Source: Limnohabitans sp. 63ED37-2 | GTDB lineage: Bacteria; Pseudomonadota; Gammaproteobacteria; Burkholderiales; Burkholderiaceae_C | Assembly (NCBI RefSeq): GCF_001412535.1 | Contig: NZ_CP011774.1 | Span: 1,607,501-1,671,500, forward strand | Direction: 5' to 3' | DNA: 64,000 bases | The notes under the pieces: generated by a model | Told to the model about the DNA's origin: nothing | The model's database searches: none | The model's input: only the letters and a program-made list of their open reading frames with translations | Shown here: in pieces, positions 54,717-62,979 of the stretch | Layout of the letters: each line of letters begins with the position of its first letter | Position numbering within the stretch: the stretch's first letter is position 1 | Translations under genes and position numbers: made by a program

Positions 54717-55312
54717 CCGAAACCCCACCCTGCCCTTCGGATGCGCTGGCGCTTTTACAACCGTCACAGGCCGCCGAAGCAGCCCAGCTGGATCCGGTGG
54801 GCTGGCACTACATCTTGGTGTTGGCCAAACGCACCCGCAACCAAACGGGCCCGGCCCAAGCGCTGCTGCAGGCCAAGCTGAACACCGCTGTCGCGCAGCT
54901 GCAGCTTCGGCTGGCAAAACCACAGACCCCGAGCACCCTGCCCTCCAGCCAGGCACCATCCCCTTTGTCGGCTTTGCTGCAGGACATGGCCGCGCCATCG
55001 GCCCAGCGCCCCTGGAGCCCAAGCGGCCATGGGCGCTTGGACAACCCGCGCGTGGAACAGTTTCGTCAGCAGCTGGGCAAGATCAGCGTTCAAAAACAAG
55101 TCACCCAAGCCATCGCCCAAGCCCCTCAAAACGCCGGGCCCATCAACTCCCACATGCTGGTGCTGCGCTCCCTGGGCCTGATGCGCGACCTCTCGCCCGA
55201 CTACCTCAACCGCTTCATGGCTTATGTGGACACGCTCTTGATTTTGGATGCGCCACAGTCGGTCAAAGCCCAGCCCAAAAAGGCTGTGCCCGCGAGCAAG
55301 TCAGGGCACTGA
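54713..55312 (+). CDS. DUF2894-family protein, last gene of the stator-like operon
   Basis: 199 aa, soluble, no signal peptide. Pro/Ala/Gln-rich N-terminal half; C-terminal part with LDNPRVEQFRQQLGKISVQK and then GPINSHMLVLRSLGLMRDLS, followed by DYLNRFMAYVDTLLIL. Several charged helical segments are visible but no enzyme motif. The ATGA overlap with the OmpA-like gene shows translational coupling, so it is likely a cytoplasmic accessory of the same complex. It meets the TauD-like gene tail to tail, 16 bp apart. Confidence 0.85.
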   Translation: MTETPPCPSDALALLQPSQAAEAAQLDPVGWHYILVLAKRTRNQTGPAQALLQAKLNTAVAQLQLRLAKPQTPSTLPSSQAPSPLSALLQDMAAPSAQRPWSPSGHGRLDNPRVEQFRQQLGKISVQKQVTQAIAQAPQNAGPINSHMLVLRSLGLMRDLSPDYLNRFMAYVDTLLILDAPQSVKAQPKKAVPASKSGH

Positions 55313-55328
55313 CTGGGTCCTCAGCCGC

Positions 55329-56312
55329 TCAGACCAACGCCGCGGGTGCTGGAAAACCGTTGCGCCCCGGAAACTCGGGAGCCAATGTCCGCGCATTGGG
55401 CATCTTGACCCACAGGCGCAGCATCTTGCGGTTGAGTTCGTGCACGCCGTGGTCTTCAAATTCGTTGCGCGAGTGCAGCACGGCATAGTTGTTGGCAAAC
55501 TGCAAATCACCGGGCTCGAGCATCATGCTCAATCGGAAATCTTCGCGGTGCATGATCTCGTCGAACAAATCGAGCGCTTCGATTTCGACTTGGGACAGCG
55601 GCAAGTTGCGGATTTCATGACCCAGTTCGATGTACTGGCGCAGGTAGCGGCAGCTGAGCTTGCCTTGGTGGTGGCTGAAGATGGGCGACAAGCTGGGCAG
55701 GTCTTCGCACAAGTGCGAAAAAAACCAAGTGCGGTAATACAGGCCCAGGTACTCAGGGTGCTTTTTCAGGATCTCGTTGTAGATCGCCGCCACACTCACC
55801 AGAGAACTCAATCCACCCTGCTTGGCCTTGCGGATGCACAACAGGCCCACCACGTCAGACGGGTCTGAGTGGTAGGGCAAATACAGGTTGGTTTCGTAAA
55901 CGCGGGTGGTTTTCTTGGTCACATCGCCCACGTTCATCACCAGGCCCAGCAGGTCGCCCTTGGGGTTTTGCCGAACGGGCACGCCCATGTGCAGGCCAAT
56001 GCCGTAGTACAGGATCTGGATCTGCTCTTCGCTGTAGCGCTCGACGGGCAATCCGCGCAAGACCAAAAAGCCCCGGCCGTTCTCCAGTTCATCGCTGTAC
56101 GCTTGGAGGTCCTGAGCCCAGTCGCCAATCGGAAAGTCTTCTTTGCCAAAGTTCGGAAACGTCAACCCCTGAGCTTGGACATGGGCCAGGGCCGCTTCCA
56201 GCGCGGCCAGCACGGGTGCGCTGAGGTGGATCAACCACGCGCTGTCGCCCACCAGGTCCGCGCCCTTCCAGGCGGCGGGTCCGGTGATGGCTTGTTTCAT
56301 GATGAGGCCCAT
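55329..56312 (-). CDS. TauD/TfdA-type Fe(II)/2-oxoglutarate dioxygenase
   Basis: 327 aa from the ATG at 56312, which has AAAGGA seven bases upstream. The iron-binding facial triad is visible as His148-x-Asp150 (PYHSDPSD) and His280 (NNYAVLHSRNEFEDH), with a 2-oxoglutarate-binding Arg in KMLRLWVK about 20 residues later. Substrate is unknown; the closest look is to clavaminate-synthase/TauD-like enzymes. It follows btuD by 41 bases on the same strand at the end of the cobalamin operon, so it may be under the cobalamin riboswitch, which is an unusual setting. Confidence 0.9.
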   Translation of the reverse strand: MGLIMKQAITGPAAWKGADLVGDSAWLIHLSAPVLAALEAALAHVQAQGLTFPNFGKEDFPIGDWAQDLQAYSDELENGRGFLVLRGLPVERYSEEQIQILYYGIGLHMGVPVRQNPKGDLLGLVMNVGDVTKKTTRVYETNLYLPYHSDPSDVVGLLCIRKAKQGGLSSLVSVAAIYNEILKKHPEYLGLYYRTWFFSHLCEDLPSLSPIFSHHQGKLSCRYLRQYIELGHEIRNLPLSQVEIEALDLFDEIMHREDFRLSMMLEPGDLQFANNYAVLHSRNEFEDHGVHELNRKMLRLWVKMPNARTLAPEFPGRNGFPAPAALV

Positions 56313-56353
56313 GGCAATTCCTTTGGTGTGTTGAGCGCAGCAAAAATCGCAGC

Positions 56354-57142
56354 TTAATCGATGCGGTAGCTCTCCCCGCCAAGGCGCGGCAAGACCACCC
56401 ACCGCCCATCGAGCGCCTGGATGCGGATGCGCTGGTCAAACACCGCCTCGATCGCGGCGTGCGTGGCGGCATCGCGGCCTAGGCCGTGGTGCACCACTTG
56501 GCCTTCGCGCATGACCACGATGTCGTCAGCGTGCAAGGCCATGCCAATCTCATGCAGCACGCTGACCACCGTGGTGCCTTGCGCCAAGAGGCAGTGCACT
56601 TGCTCGAGCCAGTCCACCTGGTGCGGTGGGTCCAGGTTGGCCAGGGGTTCGTCCATCAGCATGGTGGGTGCATTGCCCGCCATGGCGCGGGCCAGCAGCA
56701 CGCGTTGGCGCTCGCCACCCGACAACTCGCCCAGCGTGCGCTCGCGCCAGTCCCAGGCTTGTGTGGCCCGGAGCGCAGCTTCCACCATGCGCGCGTCTTG
56801 CGCCGAGGGTGCGCCCAGCCAACTTTGGTGCGGCAAGCGGCCGAGCATGGCCACGTCCCACACACGCAGGTCCAGCGTGCTGGATTCACCCTGCCCCAAC
56901 CACGACAGTTGCAGCGACCTTTGCTGACGCGTGAGCGAGGCCAGCGGCTGGCCCTGCCACAGCACTTGCCCGCTGTGCGGCAACAATCCCGCCAGCGCCT
57001 TGAGCAAGCTCGATTTGCCTGCGCCGTTGGGGCCGACCACACAGGTCCAGCGGCCCGCCGTGATCTGCAGGTCAATGGTTTGCAGCACCTGGCGGCCACC
57101 CAACTCGGCGCTCAATTGTCGGGTTTGCAACGCGGCGCTCAT
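56354..57142 (-). CDS. btuD: Cobalamin ABC transporter ATP-binding protein
   Basis: 262 aa from the ATG at 57142 (MSAALQTRQLSAELGG). Walker A GPNGAGKSS (near residue 37), signature LSGGERQRVLLARAM, Walker B TMLMDEPLANLD and the switch His in SVLHEIGMAL. It is the FecE/BtuD subclass. The start overlaps the btuC stop by four bases. Confidence 0.94.
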   Translation of the reverse strand: MSAALQTRQLSAELGGRQVLQTIDLQITAGRWTCVVGPNGAGKSSLLKALAGLLPHSGQVLWQGQPLASLTRQQRSLQLSWLGQGESSTLDLRVWDVAMLGRLPHQSWLGAPSAQDARMVEAALRATQAWDWRERTLGELSGGERQRVLLARAMAGNAPTMLMDEPLANLDPPHQVDWLEQVHCLLAQGTTVVSVLHEIGMALHADDIVVMREGQVVHHGLGRDAATHAAIEAVFDQRIRIQALDGRWVVLPRLGGESYRID

Positions 57143-58155
57143 GAACGCACTCCCGTGTCGGCATCGCGGTACACACGCCAGAGCAAATAGCCCCCGCCCA
57201 GCACGGCCGTGAGCACCCCCACAGGCAGCTCTTGAGGCGCCAGCATCACACGGGCCATCACATCGGCGAGCACGAGCAAGGCACCGCCCATCAAGGCCGA
57301 CAAAGCCAAGCGCCAAGCGTGTGTGCAGCGCACCAGCGAACGCAGCAAATGTGGCGCAGCCAAGCCGACAAAAGCCACCAGCCCAATGTGCGCCACCGCC
57401 GCTGCCGTGGCCAGCGAAATCACGCCCACCAGCACCATGCGGGCCAGAGGCAGCGGCACGCCCAGGCTTTGTGCGGTGGCTTCACCCAAACTGAGCGCAT
57501 CCAGCACACGGGCAAAAACCCAAGACAAGGCCAGACACAAAGCCAGCACCACCGCCATCGTGGCGCAAGCGCTCCAGCTGACAAACGCGGTCGATCCCAG
57601 CATGAAGCCCTGCATGGCCTGCAAGACCTGCGGCTGCAGCAGCGAAATCAGCGATGTCACCGCCCCCAGCACCACGCCCACCACCACGCCCGCCAACAAG
57701 AGGCGCAGCCTTTGCTGCACCCCACGGGCCAAAAGCAGCGTGAGCACCACCGCCAGCACAGCGCCCACAAAGGCCGCGCCCGTGAGGCCCAGGCCCAGCC
57801 AGCCGCTCATGGCCCACGCACTGCCGCCCCACAAGCTCAAATACACGCCCACGCCCAACGATGCGCCCGAGGCACTGCCCAGCAAATAAGGGTCGGCCAG
57901 CGGGTTGCGAAACAGTCCTTGCGCCACCGCCCCGGCCAGGCCCAGCAAGGCACCACCCAGCCATGCGCCCAAGCTGCGCGGCAAACGGATGTCCCAGACG
58001 ATTTGGCGCGACACCGCATCAGCGCCTACCGACCACCAGGCCTGCCAGCCCTGACTGCCAGCGGCAGTGCCCAGCACCACCACGGCAAGGCCTACCGCCA
58101 AGAGCAGCAGCGCCCAGCGCGGTGCTTGGGTCAGGGTGTGGGACTGGGGGGTCAC
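57139..58155 (-). CDS. btuC: Cobalamin ABC transporter permease (FecCD family)
   Basis: 338 aa from the GTG at 58155, preceded by GGAG with seven bases spacing and overlapping the btuF stop (GTGA). About ten membrane helices are visible. The family motif LPRSLGAWLGGALLGLAGAV is followed by QGLFRNPLADPYLLGSASGA, and a late coupling region IGLVAFVGLAAPHLLRSLV is present. The frame upstream of this GTG overlaps btuF and is not coding. Confidence 0.94.
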   Translation of the reverse strand: MTPQSHTLTQAPRWALLLLAVGLAVVVLGTAAGSQGWQAWWSVGADAVSRQIVWDIRLPRSLGAWLGGALLGLAGAVAQGLFRNPLADPYLLGSASGASLGVGVYLSLWGGSAWAMSGWLGLGLTGAAFVGAVLAVVLTLLLARGVQQRLRLLLAGVVVGVVLGAVTSLISLLQPQVLQAMQGFMLGSTAFVSWSACATMAVVLALCLALSWVFARVLDALSLGEATAQSLGVPLPLARMVLVGVISLATAAAVAHIGLVAFVGLAAPHLLRSLVRCTHAWRLALSALMGGALLVLADVMARVMLAPQELPVGVLTAVLGGGYLLWRVYRDADTGVRS

Positions 58156-59060
58156 CGCTGCACTCCCGTGTCGGCTTGGGCCGCTGCGCGGTTCAAGCAA
58201 TCGGCCATCAGTTGTGCACCTTCGGCCATGCGCGGGCCAGCCCGCACCAGCATGTCTGAATCGCTCTGCTTGAACACACACAAACGCGGGCCTTGCATGG
58301 CCCGCAAGCGGCTCCAGCCCGGGCGCTGCAGCATGCTGGCACGACTGCTGTCGCCCGCCATGATCACATCAGGCCGGGCTTGCACCACCCACTCGGGGTT
58401 GACCTGCGGAAACGGGCCCATCGATGCGGGCAAGATGTTCGTTACACCCATGCGTGTGAGCGTCTCGCCCAGAAAGGACGACTCGCTCGCACCATAGGGT
58501 GCGGGGCTCACCTCAAAGTAAACCCGTTGCCGCTGCGCAGTGGGGCTGAGCGATTGCACCGCCGCCTGCACGCCCGCTTGTATGCCTTGCCAAACCCGAT
58601 CGCTGTCGGTGGCGGGCACATGCAGCGCCTGCGCCACGGTGCGCCACACGCGCTGCGCATCGGCGTGGTTGCGTGGCTCCAGGCGCAGCACATTCAGGCC
58701 CAGCGCCTGCAATCGGTCAGCACCCCTGGTGGAGCCCGCAGCCAACACCAGGTCAGGCTTGAGCGCCACAATGCTCTCGATGTTCGGGTCCAACCCTCCG
58801 CCCACACGCGGCACAGATTGGACTGACTCGGGCCAATTGGAATAACGGTCCAAGCCCACCAGCTTATGACACTGGTTCAATGCACACACCGTCTCGGAGA
58901 GGGACGGCAGCAAGCTCACGATGCGCTGCGGGGCTTGGTTGATTTGGACCTTTTGCTGGCGGTCATCGAGCACGGTGATGGCTTGGGCAGATGGCACGCC
59001 AACCCACATGGCCCCCAGCAGGGCCACGGTTTGAAGCCAGCTTCTTCCATGCTCAGGCAT
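58152..59060 (-). CDS. btuF: Periplasmic cobalamin-binding protein BtuF
   Basis: 302 aa from the ATG at 59060. The signal peptide covers about residues 1-27 (LLGAMWVGVPSAQA). The class III substrate-binding fold has APQRIVSLLPSLSETVCAL and later NIESIVALKPDLVLA. It delivers B12 to BtuCD. The start lies within the last codons of the upstream signal-less binding protein gene, an eight-base overlap. Confidence 0.93.
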   Translation of the reverse strand: MPEHGRSWLQTVALLGAMWVGVPSAQAITVLDDRQQKVQINQAPQRIVSLLPSLSETVCALNQCHKLVGLDRYSNWPESVQSVPRVGGGLDPNIESIVALKPDLVLAAGSTRGADRLQALGLNVLRLEPRNHADAQRVWRTVAQALHVPATDSDRVWQGIQAGVQAAVQSLSPTAQRQRVYFEVSPAPYGASESSFLGETLTRMGVTNILPASMGPFPQVNPEWVVQARPDVIMAGDSSRASMLQRPGWSRLRAMQGPRLCVFKQSDSDMLVRAGPRMAEGAQLMADCLNRAAAQADTGVQR

Positions 59061-59856
59061 GCAGCGCTTCCCATTGGCTGAAGATGCGGTGCATCTGCGC
59101 CACACCATCGGTGAGCGCAGCAGGACCGGGCTGCAAAATGTCGGCCGATTTGATTTCAAAAATCTGCCCCGTACGCACAGCGGGCACGTCTTGCCACCCA
59201 GGCCGGGCCGCGACTTTTTCCGGGCGAAACTTCTTGCCGCACCATGACCCGATGATGATGTCGGGCGCACGGTCGACAATGTTTTGACCGTCAGCGATGA
59301 TCCGGTCCTTGCCCAGCGATTGCACCGCCAACTCCGGAAAAACATCGTCGCCGCCCGCGATGCCCATCAACTCCGACACCCAGCGAATGCCACTGATGTG
59401 CGGCTCGTCCCACTCCTCAAAAAAAACCTTGGGGCGGCGTTTGAAGCTTGCCGCTTTGTGCTCAATCGCTTCAAGCTCTGCCCGCATACCCTGCAAGCGC
59501 ACCAAGCCCTGCTCGGCCTCCCCGACCATGGCGGCCACTTGATACAACATGGAAAAAATCTCATCCACACTGCGCTGGTTGAACACCGTCACCTGCACGC
59601 CTGCCTTGATCAACAAGGACGCGATCTCGGCCTGCAGGTCTGAAAAACCAAAAACACAATCGGGTTGGAGCGCCAAAATCTTGTCGATCTTGGCGCTCAA
59701 GAAGGCACTGACCTTGGGCTTTTCCTCGCGGGCCCGGCGCGGTCGCACCGTGTAACCCGAGATGCCCACGATGCGCTGCTCCTGCCCCAGCAAATAGAGC
59801 CACTCCGTTGTCTCTTCTGTGAGGCAAACGATGCGTTGGGGCAGCAGGTCTTGCAT
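59053..59856 (-). CDS. Second BtuF-like cobalamin-binding protein, without signal peptide
   Basis: 267 aa from the ATG at 59856; a TTG four codons upstream (59868) directly after the btuB stop is the alternative. The fold is that of class III binding proteins: PQRIVCLTEETTEWLYLLG, then IVGISGYTVRPRRAREE, KIDKILALQPDCVFGFSD and VFNQRSVDEI. No hydrophobic export signal is possible at either start, since the preceding bases encode btuB. It is therefore predicted cytoplasmic, or exported in an unknown way. It lies between btuB and btuF. It may bind corrinoids in the cytoplasm, which is inference. Confidence 0.85.
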   Translation of the reverse strand: MQDLLPQRIVCLTEETTEWLYLLGQEQRIVGISGYTVRPRRAREEKPKVSAFLSAKIDKILALQPDCVFGFSDLQAEIASLLIKAGVQVTVFNQRSVDEIFSMLYQVAAMVGEAEQGLVRLQGMRAELEAIEHKAASFKRRPKVFFEEWDEPHISGIRWVSELMGIAGGDDVFPELAVQSLGKDRIIADGQNIVDRAPDIIIGSWCGKKFRPEKVAARPGWQDVPAVRTGQIFEIKSADILQPGPAALTDGVAQMHRIFSQWEALHA

Positions 59857-59868
59857 GGGCAGGTCCAA

Positions 59869-61737
59869 TCAGCGTTTCATTTTCCAGGTCAGCCCCAGCG
59901 TGGTGGTGCGTGGCAGCTGGTTGTAACCATAAGCGGTTTGGTAACGGCTGTCGGTGGCATTTTCCACGCGGCCATACAGCGTCCATTCCCGGCTCAGGCT
60001 GTAGCGAGCGGTCAGGTCCAGCAAGGTGTTGCTGGGCAACCCGGGTTGGCTTTCGATGTCCGGGCGGGCGCTGGTATAGCGCACGCTGCCGCCCAGCGAC
60101 AACAAGCCCAGCGATTGTGAGACCGACACCGAAGCCAGTGTCTTGGCACGGCGCACCAATTGCTGGCCAGTGGACTGGTTCACCGGGTCCTGCAGCGACA
60201 AACTGGCACGCACATCCGTCCTGCCCAAGCGGCCACTGTAGCTGGTTTCCAGGCCCTGATTTTTAGCACGGCTGATGTTGCTGAACTGAAAGCGCTCCAT
60301 GTCGTAGAGGAGCAGGTCTTGGGTGAGTGTGGAAAACCAGGTCGAGCGCAAACGGTGTGAGCCATGTGCCCATTGCACACCCAACTCCTGGGTGTTGGCG
60401 GTCTCGGGACGCAAATTCGGGTTGCCACTGTAGGGGTCAAACAGATAACCCAAGGGAGGCATGTTGAAAGCTGTGGCGTGGCTGGCGATCAATTTCCATT
60501 GTGGGCTGAGGTCGTAGCCGTAGCCCAGGTACACCGAATCCTTGGCCGACTGACCTTCGACCGCGTCGTGGCGCAAATTGAACTGCAGGTTGTGCGCCGC
60601 ACGTTTGACCACCACACCACCATACAGCGCATGGGCATCGCGCTCACGCGACAGGCCGGAGACGCCATCGGTGGCCATGTCGATGCCCTGGGTTTGATGG
60701 TCGAGCCCGGCGGTCAACACCATCGAGGGCAGGTCCCACTGGTGGGTCCACGACAGCATTCGGGTGCGCGTCAGGGCCTGAGTGGTGAACGAGTACCCAC
60801 CGATGGTGGCGGTGTCGTTGCGCTCCTGGGACACCGAGTAATTCAAGCGGCTGGACCACAGCGGCCCCAGACGCCCTGACCAGTACAGCGTATGGCTGTC
60901 GAGCTGGGTGCGGGCCAGGTGCACGTCGGTCGGCTCGGCAAAACTGCCCGAGACATCGTAGTCAAACTGGCCCTTGAAGTGGGTCGAGCGCACTCCGAAC
61001 TTGTGCTCGGGACTGAGTGTGTAAGACAGGTCCAGCGCATGGTTGTTGTTGCGGTAACCGTCTGCATCGGGGTTGGCGTTGGTCGTTTGCGACAAGTTGG
61101 CCGCATTGATGCCCTCCGTGCGAAAACGCCCCACAGACACCGCATAAGCCAGTGGTCCGGCTGAGCCGTGTGTACCGGCACTCCATCGCTGGGTACCCTG
61201 TCCGCCGCGCTCGGCGTTGGCGTAAACCATGGGCTGACCCTGGCCTCGCCGTGTGAACACCTGTATCACCCCCCCCACCGCGCCGCTGCCGTGAATGGCC
61301 GAGACGTTGCCGCGCACGATTTCTATCCGCTCGACCTGGTCCAGCATGATGTGCTCCAGACTCACGGCCCCGGTGGTGTCCTGTTTGGTCAGGGGCACAC
61401 CATCCACCAAGACGAGCACCTGCAAGGACGCAGCGCCGCGTAAAAAGGCGGTGGCCTGCCCGCCACGGCCGCCCGTTTGGGTGAATTGGAAACCCGCTTC
61501 GCGAGAGAGCAAAGTGGGCAAGTCCGACACCTGCGATTGCTCGATCGCGTCGCGACCGAGCACCGTGGTGTGAGGCAGCGCATCGGTCAAGATTTGCTCG
61601 GTGCGGCTGGCCGTGACGACGACTTCGGTCGCCTTGGTTTGCGCCAAAGCGGCGCCACTGGCCAAGGAGAGCAAAGACAATGCAGGGGTGGAAAGTGCAA
61701 GCGCCAAGCGACGCACACGAGGGGAGCGATAGGTCAT
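59869..61737 (-). CDS. btuB: TonB-dependent cobalamin receptor BtuB
   Basis: Outer-membrane vitamin B12 receptor, 622 aa from the ATG at 61737. The signal peptide ends GAALAQ, followed by a TonB box region TEVVVTASR. The plug domain (about residues 45-150) includes FLRGAASLQVLVLVDGVPL and RIEIVRGNVSAIHGSGAVGG, and the rest forms a 22-strand barrel. The last residues LGLTWKMKR end in Lys-Arg rather than the usual aromatic residue. It is the first gene after the cobalamin riboswitch. Confidence 0.94.
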   Translation of the reverse strand: MTYRSPRVRRLALALSTPALSLLSLASGAALAQTKATEVVVTASRTEQILTDALPHTTVLGRDAIEQSQVSDLPTLLSREAGFQFTQTGGRGGQATAFLRGAASLQVLVLVDGVPLTKQDTTGAVSLEHIMLDQVERIEIVRGNVSAIHGSGAVGGVIQVFTRRGQGQPMVYANAERGGQGTQRWSAGTHGSAGPLAYAVSVGRFRTEGINAANLSQTTNANPDADGYRNNNHALDLSYTLSPEHKFGVRSTHFKGQFDYDVSGSFAEPTDVHLARTQLDSHTLYWSGRLGPLWSSRLNYSVSQERNDTATIGGYSFTTQALTRTRMLSWTHQWDLPSMVLTAGLDHQTQGIDMATDGVSGLSRERDAHALYGGVVVKRAAHNLQFNLRHDAVEGQSAKDSVYLGYGYDLSPQWKLIASHATAFNMPPLGYLFDPYSGNPNLRPETANTQELGVQWAHGSHRLRSTWFSTLTQDLLLYDMERFQFSNISRAKNQGLETSYSGRLGRTDVRASLSLQDPVNQSTGQQLVRRAKTLASVSVSQSLGLLSLGGSVRYTSARPDIESQPGLPSNTLLDLTARYSLSREWTLYGRVENATDSRYQTAYGYNQLPRTTTLGLTWKMKR

Positions 61738-61814
61738 GAAAATCAAACAAGTCAAACGCCCTCACCGCCTTCCCCGACAGTGCATGGGCTTTACAACCGG
61801 TCTTGCGACAGGTC

Positions 61815-62036
61815 ACCTTGTTGGCCGGTATCCGGGCTGGCAGAGCGACCTTCATCACCTTCCCAGCCGCCTGTTTCAGGGCGGCCAGTGGTTTGAGATG
61901 AAAGCGGAGTCTTCACGTGAATGAAGACCCGTCTGCTTACCGTTGCGGGGGCAGCGCAGGTTAGGTGAGCCGAGATGGCTTGTCCCTCCTGCTTCCCGTT
62001 GAACTGCGAGCCGTGAACCGGCAGCGCGAGCACCAA
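61815..62036 (-). ncRNA. Cobalamin riboswitch
   Basis: On the minus strand, about 80-300 bases upstream of btuB. The conserved core CTGCCCCCGCAACGGTAAGC is unmistakable. Preceding it is GGGAAGCAGGAGG with the earlier GGTGCTCGCG arm, and the 3' B12-box region reads GCCAGCCCGGATACCGGCC. The stretch 61738-61814 between aptamer and ATG would be the expression platform. It should repress the btuB operon when adenosylcobalamin is abundant. The remaining bases up to the ZapB-like gene (62037-62136) hold no other recognisable feature. Confidence 0.95.
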
Positions 62037-62136
62037 CAGCTTGAATTCTAGGCGCAAAGCTGTCTACAAACCTACAAAATCGGTAGACCTCGTGCGGTAC
62101 GCCCTACAATGGGGGACCTCCTTTTCCTTGTTTGCC

Positions 62137-62373
62137 ATGGCCTATTCCGACACCATCGATCAAATCGCCGAGCGTGTGGATCACTTGTTGCTGCGCCACG
62201 AAGAGCTCCAACGCACCAATGCTTTGCTGGCCCAGCAAGTGCAAGCGCTGAGCTTGGAGCGCGACCAACTCAAGTCGCGCCTGGCCGCCGCCAGAGCCCG
62301 TGTCGATGCACTCATTGAGCGGCTGCCCTCCCCTGCCACCACCGCCCCCGCATCGCCTGAGGCCTCCGCATGA
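62137..62373 (+). CDS. ZapB-like / DUF904 coiled-coil protein
   Basis: 78 aa from the ATG at 62137 (MAYSDTIDQIAERVDHLL). Almost entirely a coiled coil, with leucine heptads over about residues 5-63 and a Pro/Ala-rich end. It overlaps zapA by four bases. Small coiled-coil proteins at this place are likely FtsZ-ring associated, as ZapB is; the exact function is inference. Confidence 0.85.
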   Translation: MAYSDTIDQIAERVDHLLLRHEELQRTNALLAQQVQALSLERDQLKSRLAAARARVDALIERLPSPATTAPASPEASA

Positions 62374-62705
62374 GCAACCGACAAATCGACGTCCAGATCA
62401 TGGGCCAAAGCTACATTTTGGGTTGCCCCGAAGGCGGTGAAGAGCGCCTGATGGGTGCGGTGCGCAAAGTGGACGAAGCCATGTGCAAGATCCGCGACGC
62501 GGGCAAGATCAAGGCACGTGACCGCATTGCCGTTTTGGCTGCGCTGAACTTGGCTTTCGAGCAGGCCGATGCGCCACCCGCCTCTGACAAAAACAGTGCC
62601 AGCGCCCAGACTGCGGCCGATGTGCCCGCCGATGCACAAGCGCGGCTGGTCCACTTGCTCAGTCGCTTGGACCGTGTCATCGAGCAAGACGGCCAGTTGC
62701 TTTGA
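62370..62705 (+). CDS. zapA: Cell division protein ZapA
   Basis: 111 aa. The N-terminal ZapA head has RQIDVQIMGQSYILGCPEGG and RLMGAVRKVDEAMCKIRDA. A C-terminal helix carries SRLDRVIEQDGQLL. It promotes FtsZ protofilament bundling at midcell. It is coupled to the ZapB-like gene and followed by 6S RNA, the conserved betaproteobacterial arrangement. Confidence 0.94.
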   Translation: MSNRQIDVQIMGQSYILGCPEGGEERLMGAVRKVDEAMCKIRDAGKIKARDRIAVLAALNLAFEQADAPPASDKNSASAQTAADVPADAQARLVHLLSRLDRVIEQDGQLL

Positions 62706-62778
62706 GACCCGGGCTAGGGTGACGTGGCCTGTTATTCAGGCAACGGCAAGCGCTGCGGTTTAGCCCCTACAATGGCTT

Positions 62779-62957
62779 GGTCTGCAGTGCTTGCCGGGCT
62801 TTATATTTCCTTGAACCAATGCTCTTAGAGCCCGGGCTTGGTACATTGGCTGGTGAGCGTGATCATCTCGCGTCAGATGAACCCAACGCCAGTCTGCCCT
62901 CGCCCACCTGAACCCCGGTTCAGGATGCCGGTCCGGTGGCACTTGCAGACACCTTCT
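62779..62957 (+). ncRNA. ssrS: 6S RNA
   Basis: About 179 bases directly after zapA, the standard genomic position. The closing stem pairs TCTGCAGTGC near the 5' end with GCACTTGCAGA near the 3' end. A GGCTGGTGAGCG arm and the CCACCTGAACCCCGGTTCAGG hairpin (here split into 20 or fewer) match the E. coli plan. A -10-like TACAAT lies at 62768-62773. It sequesters sigma-70 polymerase in stationary phase. Exact ends are estimated. Confidence 0.85.
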
Positions 62958-62979
62958 TACCTTTCTTCCCCATTCCCCC

